From positions 1 to 64,000 of the forward strand of contig JAPDOI010000444.1 in assembly GCA_029168955.1 (NCBI GenBank): a DNA stretch of 64,000 nucleotides. The letters run 5' to 3'. How positions within the stretch are numbered: position 1 is the first letter of the stretch; every line of letters begins with the position of its first letter. A program made the translations under genes and the position numbers. Source of the DNA: Aplectana chamaeleonis. Lineage: Eukaryota > Nematoda > Chromadorea > Rhabditida > Cosmocercidae. Positions 1 through 9,579 of the stretch are shown one piece after another. A model generated the notes under the pieces. The model made no database searches and was not told the origin of the DNA. It saw only the letters and a program-made list of their open reading frames with translations.

Positions 1-644
1 ACTCCTGGAATTTTCCCCTGACCTCCCTCTTCTGACAATGTGCAATTCAAATACAGCGCGTGCTGAATGATACGCCTTCTCTTTCACTGAAGTCCTTATG
101 ATGTTTCACTCACACTCATCTTTTTCACTTTTGTTGAAGCGCCTCATGCTGAGAGAACAACGTAGCTGTTCGCAGCTAATCAAATCTGAAAAACAGTGTA
201 TAGATTGAACCTGCTACCCACCATAGTGAGTACAAACTAAAAAAAACATTACAGTGAACTACAATATTTCCAACGTTACTCAACCACTCGTTGTTGTTTC
301 GCAGACATATCGTCCCACTGCTACAATTCTTTTGTGAATTCAAATTTTATGTACTGATTGAGTCAACCTCTAACATAACTCTCTGAGCTGCTTTATCTGA
401 CCTCAAAAGAAAGCTTCGCGCTTTTGTTTTTTGTCGTGGTGTGGCACAGTTAAAGATTCTATTCTTAGTTAGGGGCTATTCGTGCTCTACAAGGCCAACT
501 CTCCAAGTGCGCGTCGGGTGGGCGTGGCGGTGGCATATGAATACTGTCTACGTGCGTCACGCTAGGAAACCATCCAGTTTCACGCTTGCAAGTATCGTAG
601 ACCTGGTTCTGTAAATATTATTTGTTTACAAACTTGTGTTATTG
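1..644. other. Unassigned left flank
   Basis: I see no convincing coding sequence, repeat or RNA gene here. The sequence is AT-rich with short homopolymer runs and looks like ordinary nematode intergenic DNA. The last bases form the left target-site duplication of the Penelope-like insertion that follows. Confidence 0.5.
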
Positions 645-658
645 TGTTCGATATTAGT
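645..658. repeat. Target-site duplication, left copy, of outer Penelope element
   Basis: The 14-mer tgttcgatattagt occurs here and again at 9566-9579. The two copies exactly bracket the outer Penelope-like insertion, so I read them as the target duplication made when it inserted. Confidence 0.85.
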
Positions 659-700
659 CGTGATTTTTCTGTTTGAACTCGGATACGAGGTTGGCAGATG

Positions 701-763
701 GATTTACTGGCTTACGTACGTTTCGGCGGAATCGCCGTCTTCAGAGCCTGAAAGAAGCAAATC
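701..763 (-). ncRNA. Hammerhead ribozyme (type I-like), PLE-2 left arm
   Basis: Reading the minus strand, an outer stem I (GATTT with AAATC) and inner stem I (GGCT with AGCC) enclose CTGAAGA, a stem II hairpin GGCG-ATTC-CGCC, GAAA, CGTACG and TA. That is the full hammerhead core in the correct order, with cleavage predicted after TA next to AGCC. Stem III would be formed by the palindrome ACGTACGT, which favours a dimeric fold. Hammerheads in terminal repeats are established for Penelope-like elements. All core bases are intact in this copy. Confidence 0.85.
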
Positions 764-769
764 AGAAAT

Positions 770-1189
770 GCCCCTATACGAAACCGTCTATATGACCGCA
801 TTTGCACAACTCCCAATTGTGTGGTCTGTCCTGCTGGTAGAGAGGGAGATTGCACTGCATGCGGTGTGGTGTACATGATCTCGTGCCAGCTGTGCGGCGA
901 GCAATACATTGGCGAGACATCGCGGCCGCTCCATGTTAGAGTGAAGGAGCATCTGGACGGTAAAGATAAGCTGCGGGCGTCAACAGTTCTGGAGTGTCAC
1001 CGTGTTAACGCCCACCACGGCGACGACTATCCAATCAAGATTGAGATTATGGGGCGAGAAACTGACACACCCTCGAGAAAAACCCTGGAGGCATTTTGGA
1101 TCCAGGCGAACGATCCAAAAATCAATCGGAAGGGGGAATGCCTATTTATAGCCGGAGAACTCAAGCCCTACCTCAGACTCGCATTCTAA
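770..1189 (+). pseudogene. PLE-2 GIY-YIG endonuclease fragment (C-terminus of Penelope-like protein)
   Basis: The translated frame starts in the linker after the reverse transcriptase (RNRLYDRIC, then a Cys-rich CTTPNCVVC stretch). It continues with GVVYM, CQLCGEQYIGET, SRPLHVRVKEH and ends in a taa stop at 1187-1189. These are the GIY and YIG motifs, the catalytic arginine region and the preceding zinc-binding cysteines of endonuclease-bearing Penelope proteins. Domain order matches PLE-1, but the sequence is clearly a different family. The reverse transcriptase is missing, and the first residues run into the inverted arm, so there is no authentic start. It is a dead 5'-truncated insertion remnant. 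The GIY-YIG homology is direct from sequence; family placement beyond that is not attempted. Confidence 0.85.
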
Positions 1190-1227
1190 CGTAGAGAGGT
1201 AGCGGCACCATCACCGTTCCGCTTCAA

Positions 1228-1240
1228 CAATTCAATCTAT
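1228..1240. repeat. Target-site duplication, left copy, of PLE-1 array
   Basis: The 13-mer caattcaatctat occurs here and at 9267-9279, directly bordering the PLE-1 array and lying in the 3' region of PLE-2. One duplication for the whole 8-kb array indicates that it entered as a single event or grew in place after one insertion. Confidence 0.85.
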
Positions 1241-1289
1241 TCGTTTTCTATCTTCCAATGCAGTATAGATGAGACTTCGTAACCAATTT

Positions 1290-1338
1290 TATTGGCGGTA
1301 AGCTTTCGTCGATATCGACTTCTTCAGACCTTCAAATA
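1290..1338 (-). ncRNA. Hammerhead ribozyme, PLE-1 (left 3' segment)
   Basis: On the minus strand: TATT and GGT (stem I), CTGAAGA, the perfect palindrome GTCGATATCGAC (stem II), GAAA, GCTT, ACC and AATA (stem I partners). The sequence AGCT spanning GAAA/GC/T is self-complementary, so stem III is best formed between two RNAs. The motif lies in the 3' segment following the defective minus-strand ORF. Confidence 0.75.
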
Positions 1339-1587
1339 CATCATAAAGCGACCTATTCTACGATGGAGAAACACAAAAGATATGGAAAACTAACCAAGAA
1401 AGATCCCCAGCAAGCGGAAGGAGCCTACTGTGGTCCTACTGTTAGCGTTCTGCAAGGGTAACTTTCTGAGAAAGAAAAGAAACGGAGCAGAGTCATTAAG
1501 GTCTCACCGCTGACGGCTATCAACGCAACTAAGGTTACTCTATGTATGACGGGTGTTGGAAAAAGGGGATAACCGCGATAAGAAGTG

Positions 1588-4202
1588 TTATGCGATAAGC
1601 CTTAAACTATCCGCCATTTCATCCCTGTTGTTTATTTCGGGAGACAACCGCTTTATTTCCAATGCACAAGTATAACTTTCTCCAGCGGTGCCTCTAGGGA
1701 GCGATGTAATACGGTCACTTTCAACGAAGGTGGTGGTTCTCGAGCATGGTGTTCAGTGCGGTGCCGTGAAAAACTATTTCTTGTGTAGGAAGCTGGATTT
1801 CTCAAGGCCCGCTGGTGCTCGTCCAGGCGTTTGTGTAAAGGCCGCATCGTCTCTCCTATGTATCTCTGTCCACATCCCTCACACTCCACCATGTATACCG
1901 TGCCTCAGAGCTGACAAATCTTATTCCCATCGCAGTATCCACAGTTTCTTCTGCCGCATCGCTCGTACAACCTCGATGATGTCAGGATATATTTCAAAGT
2001 TCGCGGCGGTTTGAACACGAGCTTTATAGGTAGGTTCGACTGCTTTGCTACCCGATTTACAGCCTTGGCTATTCCCTCGTTAACGTATGGTACCACCAAA
2101 TGCACTCCTCCAGGGTAAACCTGGCCGCCACGACATAGGTGCAGAGGTGGTATACCCGTTGTCAGCCAAATTCGCTCTATCGTCTCTTCTACTTCTTCTG
2201 TCTCTCGAGTGCACATCCTGTTCTTTGTAGTGATGAGGTGGCCTTCACTACATTAGCCTTCATGTAGGTCGGATGGGCGCTGCGTGAGTGTAAAATTATA
2301 TTCTTGGATGCAGCTTTTATGCCACCTTAATTGTTTGCATCCACCAATAATCTTCACACTCGTATTGAGAAACGGGAGCATGCCGTCTTCGTCAGGAACA
2401 TCCATCGTGAAGCATATATTCGAATCGCATCCGTTCAGATTCGCAAGTGCGAGTTGAAGTTCGGTAGCAGTGGATGTAATGACGAACACATCGTCTATGT
2501 ACCGTTTATAGAATAGAATCCCATTGGACAGTGATCTTCGCTCTATTCTATCCAGATAAACGATGGCTAAGAACGGCGCTATCCTGAGGCCCATAGCAAG
2601 TCCACGTTTTTGATAATAGACCTCTCCGTTGAACAGAAAAACATTGCACCTCAGTACTGCTGTCAGCAACTCCTTTATATCGTTGTCTGTCAACCCAAAG
2701 GTGTGAATATCCGTTCGATGTCGACCAAGGAGTTCCAGTTGGCAGACACTGCTCCGTCGTTGTTGACATTAGTGTAAAGAGACACGACGTCAAAACTTGC
2801 GTAGCACGCATCTTCTGGAACCGCACAATTGTTTAAGGCCGAGATAGATTCGTCTGCATTCACAATATGTGCTGCAACATGGCGTAACAGCGGTGACAAT
2901 ATATTGACGAGAAACCAGCTGATTCTATCCGTAGGCCCACCACATGACGATATGATTGGTCTCGTCTTGATCTCTCCTTCAGGAATATGGCGTAGGTTTG
3001 CATCGTTGACAGTTTGTGGGTCTTCACTAGTGCGTAGTATGTAGGTACCACTGGCGAAACAAGCATGAAACGATTCACAGTTTGCCTGTCCATGATTTCA
3101 GCTCAGCACTCGTTTTATGGAATTTCTGAGTACGCCACAATTTGCCTCGAAGTTACGCATAGAAGAAGTTCCGTAGGTGCTTTCATCAGACAAGCATCGA
3201 AGTCCTATGCTTTGTCCATTGTCTGGGTTAACACCACAAATTCGCCTCCTTTATCACTCACACTATAGCGCAATTCCTTCGTAGTGAGATCAGCTTTCTC
3301 AGTCCTCGTCGTTCCGAGTCAGTAAGATTCGCGGCGTATCTCGCTGATGTGTTGGTATAGCAGTTGAGTAAGTTGAGCTGTAGAGAAGCTAGTGCTGGCT
3401 CTAATGAAGGTATCTGCCGTGGTGTCGTTATCGTTGTTCGCGGAAACGGAATTGAAGCGGTGAACATTGCCATTCTGTCATGGACGGTCGGTTGTGAGCT
3501 TTCTCTCCTACGAGTCTGATGGGCGAACTTATGGAAGCCGCACAGGACAGAATCCAGAACTTCAGGGTTCACTGATGTGGATATTGCGAAGGACGGACCC
3601 AGATTGAGCAGAGCTTCCATATCGTCATCCACTTTGTCGGTCCCAATTACAGTGCATCGCTTAGGCGGTATTGCGAGGGGTACAACGAAGTGTTGATTGT
3701 CAGACGTTGAACGAGAGCGTAAGTACCCTAATTTATCCTGCAGCCTCCTTCTTTCAATTACACGAATCCGTTGACAAAGTGCTTGATTTCGATCAGAGAT
3801 TTCTTGCCATACCCTTTGACTTATTCTCCCTAGTAGAGTTCTTTTATGTGTTGTAATACGACGAATGCATAGTCCTTTTCTTTGTTTTCTTTCAGCAATG
3901 GATGCTTCTAACATTGCGCGTTTCAGTGAAGCTAGACTAGAGGAAACCGTCCTGTTCCGGGTGTGTGGCACACGGGAAAGTGAGGTCTCGATAAACTTAG
4001 GAAAGAGTCTCTGGGCCTTACACTGAAGCAGGAACCATATGGATTCATCATACACAACGGCAGCTTGATGACACGCGACATATTTGATGAGGATAGTAAA
4101 CGTGTTCCGGCAGAAGGTATGTTCCCTTTGCAGGAGTTTAAGAAGTGGCAAGATGGAACTATCCCTAAGTCTCATTTGAAATATTCGTTTTCTATCTTCC
4201 AA
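1588..4202 (-). pseudogene. PLE-1 unit A: near-full-length RT/GIY-YIG gene, frameshifted
   Basis: The order is the same as in the intact unit: N-terminal region starting MEDRKRIFQM, the RT core with FDVVSLYTN, RGLAMG and YIDD, then GTVYM, YIGET. Here it is broken into at least six pieces in different frames (4202-3258, 3093-2860, 2899-2690, 2693-2253, 2216-1905, 1892-1653). Small deletions are visible against the intact copy, for example in the GIY-YIG end near 1671-1683. The sequence is otherwise very close to the intact unit, so decay is recent. The ATG follows a hammerhead-containing segment exactly as in the intact copy. Confidence 0.9.
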
Positions 4203-4233
4203 TGCAGTATAGATGAGACTTCGTAACCAATTT

Positions 4234-4282
4234 TATTGGCGGTAAGCTTTCGTCGATATCGACTTCTTCAGACCTTCAAATA
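4234..4282 (-). ncRNA. Hammerhead ribozyme, PLE-1 (between units B and A)
   Basis: Same 49-nt minus-strand arrangement as at 1290-1338: stem I halves TATT/AATA and GGT/ACC, CTGAAGA, stem II GTCGATATCGAC, GAAA. It lies just upstream of the unit A start codon, in the 3' segment of unit B. Confidence 0.75.
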
Positions 4283-4531
4283 CATCATAAAGCGACCTAT
4301 TCTACGATGGAGAAACACAAAAGATATGGAAAACTAACCAAGAAAGATTCCCAGCAAGCGGAAGGAGCCTACTGTGGTCCTACTGTTAGCGTTCTGCAAG
4401 GGTAACTTTCTGAGAAAGAAAAGAAACGGAGCAGAGTCATTAAGGTCTCACCGCTGACGGCTATCAACGCAACTAAGGTTACTCTATGTATGACGGGTGT
4501 TGGAAAAAGGGGATAACCACGATAAGAAGTG

Positions 4532-5619
4532 TTATGCGATAAGGCTTAAACTATCCGCCATTTCATCCCTGTTGTTTATTTCGGGAGACAACCGCTTTAT
4601 TTCCAATGCTTCGTATAACTTTCTCTCCAGCGGTGCCTCTAGGGAGCGATGTAGTACGGTCACTTTCAACGAAGGTGGTGGTTCTCGAGCATGGTGTTCA
4701 GTGCGGTGCCGTGAAAAACTATTTCTTGTGTAGGAAGCTGGATTTCTCAAGGCCCGCTGGTGCTCGTCCAGGCGTTTGTGTAAAGGCCGCATCGTCTCTC
4801 CTATGTATCTCTGTCCACATCCCTCACACTCCACCATGTATACCGTGCCTCGGAGCTGACAAATCTTATTCCCATCGCAGTATCCACAGTTTCTTCTGCC
4901 GCATCGCTCTTCGTACAACCTCGATGATGTCAGGATATATTTCAAAGTTCGCGGCGGTTTGAACACGAGCTTTATAGGTAGGTTCGACTGCTTTGCTACC
5001 CGATTTACAGCCTTGGCTATTCCCTCGTTAACGTATGGTACCACCAAATGCACTCCTCCAGGGGTAAACCTTGGCCGCCACGACATAGGTGCAGAGGTGG
5101 TATACCCGTTGTCAGCCAAAATTCGCTCTATCGTCTCTTCTACTTCTTCTGTCTCTCGAGTGCACATCCTGTTCTTTGTAGTGATGAGGTTTTTCACTAC
5201 ATTAGTCTTCATGTAGGTCGGATGGGCGCTGCGTGAGTGTAAAATTATATTCTTGGATGCAGCCTTCTTATGCCACCTTAATTGTTTGCATCCACCAATA
5301 ATCTTCACACTCGTATTGAGAAACGGGAGCATGCCGTCTTCGTCAGGAACATCCATCGTGAAGCATATATTCGAATCGCATCCGTTCAGATTCGCAAGTG
5401 CGAGTTGAAGTTCGGTAGCAGTGGATGTAATGACGAACACATCGTCTATGTACCGTTTATAGAATAGAATCCCATTGGACAGTGATCTTCGCTCTATTCT
5501 ATCCAGATAAACGATGGCTAAGAACGGCGCTATCCTGAGGCCCATAGCAAGTCCACGTTTTTGATAATAGACCTCTCCGTTGAACAGAAAAACATTGCAC
5601 CTCAGTACTGCTGTCAGCA
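4532..5619 (-). pseudogene. PLE-1 unit B: 5'-truncated RT/GIY-YIG gene
   Basis: The coding frame is open from the inversion point to the stop at 4532-4534. It begins inside the RT domain at LLTAVLRCNVFLF, contains RGLAMG, YIDD, the Cys-rich linker and a complete GIY-YIG domain. All N-terminal and early RT residues are missing. The open frame continues beyond 5619 into the antisense of unit C, but that extension is meaningless. 5' truncation is the usual state of the upstream member of a Penelope tandem pair. Confidence 0.9.
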
Positions 5620-5928
5620 TACATGGTGGAGTGTGAGGGATGTGGACAGAGATACATAGGAGAGACGATGCGGCCTTTACACAAACGCCTAGACGAGCAC
5701 CAGCGGGCCTTGAGAAATCCAGCTTCCTACACAAGAAATAGTTTTTCACGGCACCGCACTGAACACCATGCTCGAGAACCACCACCTTCGTTGAAAGTGA
5801 CCGTACTACATCGCTCCCTAGAGGCACCGCTGGAGAGAAAGTTATACGAAGCATTGGAAATAAAGCGGTTGTCTCCCGAAATAAACAACAGGGATGAAAT
5901 GGCGGATAGTTTAAGGCTTATCGCATAA
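5620..5928 (+). pseudogene. PLE-1 unit C: GIY-YIG fragment
   Basis: Only the last ~100 codons are present, beginning MVECEGCGQRYIGET and ending at the taa of 5926-5928. The unit starts abruptly at the inversion with unit B, with at most one base of shared sequence at the junction. Its 3' segment (5929-6257) holds a hammerhead and reads directly into the intact unit D, giving it the position of the truncated upstream partner. Confidence 0.9.
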
Positions 5929-6177
5929 CACTTCTTATCGTGGTTATCCCCTTTTTCCAACACCCGTCATACATAGAGTAACCTTAGTTGCGTTGATAGC
6001 CGTCAGCGGTGAGACCTTAATGACTCTGCTCCGTTTCTTTTCTTTCTCAGAAAGTTACCCTTGCAGAACGCTAACAGTAGGACCACAGTAGGCTCCTTCC
6101 GCTTGCTGGGAATCTTTCTTGGTTAGTTTTCCATATCTTTTGTGTTTCTCCATCGTAGAATAGGTCGCTTTATGATG

Positions 6178-6226
6178 TATTTGAAGGTCTGAAGAAGTCG
6201 ATATCGACGAAAGCTTACCGCCAATA
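6178..6226 (+). ncRNA. Hammerhead ribozyme, PLE-1 (upstream of intact unit)
   Basis: Plus strand: TATT 6178-6181, GGT 6186-6188, CTGAAGA 6189-6195, palindromic stem II 6197-6208, GAAA 6209-6212, predicted cleavage after T6216, then ACC 6217-6219 and AATA 6223-6226. It is placed 32 bp before the ATG of the intact ORF. A role in releasing or processing the element RNA 5' end is inferred from what is known of Penelope hammerheads. Confidence 0.75.
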
Positions 6227-6257
6227 AAATTGGTTACGAAGTCTCATCTATACTGCA

Positions 6258-8882
6258 TTGGAAGATAGAAAACGAATATTTCAAATGAGACTTAGGGATA
6301 GTTCCATCTTGCCACTTCTTAAACTCCTGCAAAGGGAACATAACTTCTGCCGGAACACGTTTACTATCCTCATCAAATATGTCGCGTGTCATCAAGCTGC
6401 CGTTGTGTATGATGAATCCATATGGTTCCTGCTTCAGTGTAAGGCCCAGAGACTCTTTCCTAAGTTTATCGAGACCTCACTTTCCCGTGTGCCACACACC
6501 CGGAACAGGACGGTTTCCTCTAGTCTAGCTTCACTGAAACGCGCAATGTTAGAAGCATCCATTGCTGAAAGAAAACAAAGAAAAGGACTATGCATTCGTC
6601 GTATTACAACACATAAAAGAACTCTACTAGGGAGAATAAGTCAAAGGGTATGGCAAGAAATCTCTGATCGAAATCAAGCACTTTGTCAACGGATTCGTGT
6701 AATTGAAAGAAGGAGGCTGCAGGATAAATTAGGGTACTTACGCTCTCGTTCAACGTCTGACAATCAACACTTCCGTTGTACCCTCGCAATACCGCCTAAG
6801 CGATGCACTGTAATTGGGACCGACAAAGTGGATGACGATATGGAAGCTCTGCTCAATCTGGGTCCGTCCTTCGCAATATCCACATCAGTGAACCCTGAAG
6901 TTCTGGATTCTGTCCTGTGCGGCTTCCATAAGTTCGCCCATCAGACTCGTAGGAGAGAAAGCTCACAACCGACCGTCCATGACAGAATGGCAATGTTCAC
7001 CGCTTCAATTCCGTTTCCGCGAACAACGATAACGACACCACGGCAGATACCTTCATTAGAGCCAGCACTAGCTTCTCTACAGCTCAACTTACTCAACTGC
7101 TATACCAACACATCAGCGAGATACGCCGCGAATCTTACTGACTCGGAACGACGAGGACTGAGAAAGCTGATCTCACTACGAAGGGAATTGCGCTATAGTG
7201 TGAGTGATAAAGGAGGCGAATTTGTGGTGTTAACCCAGACAATGGACAAAAGCATAGGACTTCGATGCTTGTCTGATGAAAGCACCTACGGAACTTCTTC
7301 TATGCGTAACTTCGAGGCAAATTGTGGCGTACTCAGAAATTCCATAAAACGAGTGCTGAGCGAAATCATGGACAGGCAAACTGTGAATCGTTTCATGCTT
7401 GTTTCGCCAGTGGTACCTACATACTACGCACTAGTGAAGACCCACAAACTGTCCAACGATGCAAACCTACGCCATATTCCTGAAGGAGAGATCAAGACGA
7501 GACCAATCATATCGTCATGTGGTGGGCCTACGGATAGAATCAGCTGGTTTCTCGTCAATATATTGTCACCGCTGTTACGCCATGTTGCAGCACATATTGT
7601 GAATGCAGACGAATTCATCTCGGCCTTAAACAATTGTGCGGTTCCAGAAGATGCGTGCTACGCAAGTTTTGACGTCGTGTCTCTTTACACTAATGTCAAC
7701 AACGACGGAGCAGTGTCTGCCGCGCTGGAACTCCTTGGTCGACATCGAACGGATATTCACACCTTTGGGTTGACAGACAACGATATAAAGGAGTTGCTGA
7801 CAGCAGTACTGAGGTGCAATGTTTTTCTGTTCAACGGAGAGGTCTATTATCAAAAACGTGGACTTGCTATGGGCCTCAGGATAGCGCCGTTCTTAGCCAT
7901 CGTTTATCTGGATAGAATAGAGCGAAGATCACTGTCCAATGGGATTCTATTCTATAAACGGTACATAGACGATGTGTTCGTCATTACATCCACTGCTACC
8001 GAACTTCAACTCGCACTTGCGAATCTGAACGGATGCGATTCGAATATATGCTTCACGATGGATGTTCCTGACGAAGACGGCATGCTCCCGTTTCTCAATA
8101 CGAGTGTGAAGATTATTGGTGGATGCAAACAATTAAGGTGGCATAAGAAGGCTGCATCCAAGAATATAATTTTACACTCACGCAGCGCCCATCCGACCTA
8201 CATGAAGGCTAATGTAGTGAAAAACCTCATCACTACAAAGAACAGGATGTGCACTCGAGAGACAGAAGAAGTAGAAGAGACGATAGAGCGAATTTTGGCT
8301 GACAACGGGTATACCACCTCTGCACCTATTTCGTGGCGGCCAAGGTTTACCCCTGGAGGAGTGCATTTGGTGGTACCATACGTTAACGAGGGAATAGCCA
8401 AGGCTGTAAATCGGGTAGCAAAGCAGTCGAACCTACCTATAAAACTCGTGTTCAAACCGCCGCGAACTTTGAAATATATCCTGACATCATCGAGGTTGTA
8501 CGAAGAGCGATGCGGCAGAAGAAACTGTGGATACTGCGATGGGAATAAGATTTGTCAGCTCCGAGGCACGGTATACATGGTGGAGTGTGAGGGATGTGGA
8601 CAGAGATACATAGGAGAGACGATGCGGCCTTTACACAAACGCCTGGACGAGCACCAGCGGGCCTTGAGAAATCCAGCTTCCTACACAAGAAATAGTTTTT
8701 CACGGCACCGCACTGAACACCATGCTCGAGAACCACCACCTTCGTTGAAAGTGACCGTACTACATCGCTCCCCAGAGGCACCGCTGGAGAGAAAGTTATA
8801 CGAAGCATTGGAAATAAAGCGGTTGTCTCCCGAAATAAACAACAGGGATGAAATGGCGGATAAATTAAGGCTTATCGCATAA
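6258..8882 (+). CDS. Penelope-like element protein (reverse transcriptase + GIY-YIG endonuclease), intact
   Basis: An uninterrupted 874-codon frame. Residues 1-400 are the poorly conserved N-terminal part. The RT core shows TRPIIS near 414, the first catalytic Asp in SFDVVSLYTN (D472), RGLAMG at about 534-539 and YIDD at 569-572. A Cys cluster (C752, C757, C760, C766) leads into the endonuclease: GTVYM at 770-774, YIGET at 784-788, an Arg-rich helix at 790-797 and a His-rich stretch after that. The protein would copy element RNA onto nicked chromosomal DNA. Length and domain order fit endonuclease-bearing Penelope proteins. All visible catalytic residues are present and no frameshift is seen, unlike the three neighbouring copies, so this copy could be active. 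The ATG is supported by the same position in unit A. Confidence 0.93.
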   Translation: MEDRKRIFQMRLRDSSILPLLKLLQREHNFCRNTFTILIKYVACHQAAVVYDESIWFLLQCKAQRLFPKFIETSLSRVPHTRNRTVSSSLASLKRAMLEASIAERKQRKGLCIRRITTHKRTLLGRISQRVWQEISDRNQALCQRIRVIERRRLQDKLGYLRSRSTSDNQHFRCTLAIPPKRCTVIGTDKVDDDMEALLNLGPSFAISTSVNPEVLDSVLCGFHKFAHQTRRRESSQPTVHDRMAMFTASIPFPRTTITTPRQIPSLEPALASLQLNLLNCYTNTSARYAANLTDSERRGLRKLISLRRELRYSVSDKGGEFVVLTQTMDKSIGLRCLSDESTYGTSSMRNFEANCGVLRNSIKRVLSEIMDRQTVNRFMLVSPVVPTYYALVKTHKLSNDANLRHIPEGEIKTRPIISSCGGPTDRISWFLVNILSPLLRHVAAHIVNADEFISALNNCAVPEDACYASFDVVSLYTNVNNDGAVSAALELLGRHRTDIHTFGLTDNDIKELLTAVLRCNVFLFNGEVYYQKRGLAMGLRIAPFLAIVYLDRIERRSLSNGILFYKRYIDDVFVITSTATELQLALANLNGCDSNICFTMDVPDEDGMLPFLNTSVKIIGGCKQLRWHKKAASKNIILHSRSAHPTYMKANVVKNLITTKNRMCTRETEEVEETIERILADNGYTTSAPISWRPRFTPGGVHLVVPYVNEGIAKAVNRVAKQSNLPIKLVFKPPRTLKYILTSSRLYEERCGRRNCGYCDGNKICQLRGTVYMVECEGCGQRYIGETMRPLHKRLDEHQRALRNPASYTRNSFSRHRTEHHAREPPPSLKVTVLHRSPEAPLERKLYEALEIKRLSPEINNRDEMADKLRLIA

Positions 8883-9131
8883 CACTTCTTATCGCGGTTA
8901 TCCCCTTTTTCCAACACTCGTCATACATAGAGTAACCTTAGTTGCGTTGATAGCCGTCAGCGGTGAGACCTTAATGACTCTGCTCCGTTTCTTTTCTTTC
9001 TCAGAAAGTTACCCTTGCAGAACGCTAACAGTAGGACCACAGTAGGCTCCTTCCGCTTGCTGGGAATCTTTCTTGGTTAGTTTTCCATATCTTTTGTGTT
9101 TCTCCATCGTAGAATAGGTCGCTTTATGATG

Positions 9132-9180
9132 TATTTGAAGGTCTGAAGAAGTCGATATCGACGAAAGCTTACCGCCAATA
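9132..9180 (+). ncRNA. Hammerhead ribozyme, PLE-1 (3' segment of intact unit)
   Basis: Identical 49-nt plus-strand motif: TATT, GGT, CTGAAGA 9143-9149, stem II GTCGATATCGAC, GAAA, GCTT, ACC, AATA. With the copy at 6178-6226 it brackets the intact ORF, so a transcript across both could be cut into a unit-length RNA. Confidence 0.75.
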
Positions 9181-9266
9181 AAATTGGTTACGAAGTCTCA
9201 TCTATACTGCATTGGAAGATAGAAAACGAATATTTCAAATGAGACTTAGGGATAGTTCCATCATGC

Positions 9267-9279
9267 CAATTCAATCTAT
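9267..9279. repeat. Target-site duplication, right copy, of PLE-1 array
   Basis: Right copy of caattcaatctat, matching 1228-1240. The interrupted PLE-2 3' region resumes immediately after it. Confidence 0.85.
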
Positions 9280-9415
9280 GTTGTGATTCTCCTAGCGTGC
9301 TTCCTGACAAGGTACGGTTATCTCCTGGTTTCTTCACTTTTGACGACGTTTGGGAAATAGAGTTCTTCGAATTGGGTAGAGTTTAGTCGACATTTGACCG
9401 GATAAGCGCATTTCT

Positions 9416-9478
9416 GATTTGCTTCTTTCAGGCTCTGAAGACGGCGATTCCGCCTAAACGTACGTAAGCCAGTAAATC
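9416..9478 (+). ncRNA. Hammerhead ribozyme, PLE-2 right arm, one core base changed
   Basis: The inverted partner of the ribozyme at 701-763: GATTT 9416-9420, GGCT 9431-9434, CTGAAGA 9435-9441, stem II 9442-9454, CGTACG 9459-9464, TA, AGCC 9467-9470, AAATC 9474-9478. The invariant GAAA reads TAAA here (T at 9455), which should disable cleavage. The stems are intact. Confidence 0.75.
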
Positions 9479-9565
9479 CATCTGCCAACCTCGTGTCCGA
9501 GTTCAAACAGAAAAATCACGACTGTTTCATCATGCCGAGGTCAATAGAGAGTCGAGCATGGAGAC

Positions 9566-9579
9566 TGTTCGATATTAGT
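9566..9579. repeat. Target-site duplication, right copy, of outer Penelope element
   Basis: Right copy of tgttcgatattagt (compare 645-658). Host sequence continues after it, about 350 bp before the chemoreceptor start codon. Confidence 0.85.

Larger units (their letters stand above)
1241..9266. mobile_element. PLE-1: mirror-image array of four Penelope-like element units
   Basis: Four units of one family lie head to head around an inversion point at about 5619/5620. On the minus strand a 5'-truncated unit (to 5619) is followed by a near-complete unit (4202-1588). On the plus strand a 5'-truncated unit (from 5620) is followed by an intact unit (6258-8882). Every unit ends with the same ~330-bp 3' segment containing a hammerhead, which runs directly into the next ORF. 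Both outer ends stop just inside the start of a further ORF (left at 1241, right near 9266). Tandem, partly truncated dimers are typical of Penelope-like elements; the symmetrical doubling is not. Confidence 0.9.
659..9565 (+). mobile_element. PLE-2: outer, 5'-truncated Penelope-like element, split by PLE-1
   Basis: Both ends carry the same ~113-bp sequence in inverted orientation (659-771 and 9408-9520), and the whole is flanked by the 14-bp duplication. Inside the left arm the plus strand encodes only the C-terminal GIY-YIG endonuclease part of the element, so the copy is 5'-truncated. Its 3' region (1190-1227 plus 9280-9407) was opened by insertion of PLE-1 (1241-9266). Without that insert PLE-2 is under 1 kb. 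About 45 bp (9521-9565) between the inverted arm and the right duplication remain unexplained. Inverted terminal segments ('pseudo-LTRs') are known for Penelope-like elements. Confidence 0.85.

Noticed and set aside
4532..5854. 440-codon continuous minus-strand frame
   Set aside because: Chimeric: its first ~78 codons are the antisense of the unit C GIY-YIG domain, and only the part after the inversion (5619 downward) is real Penelope coding sequence.
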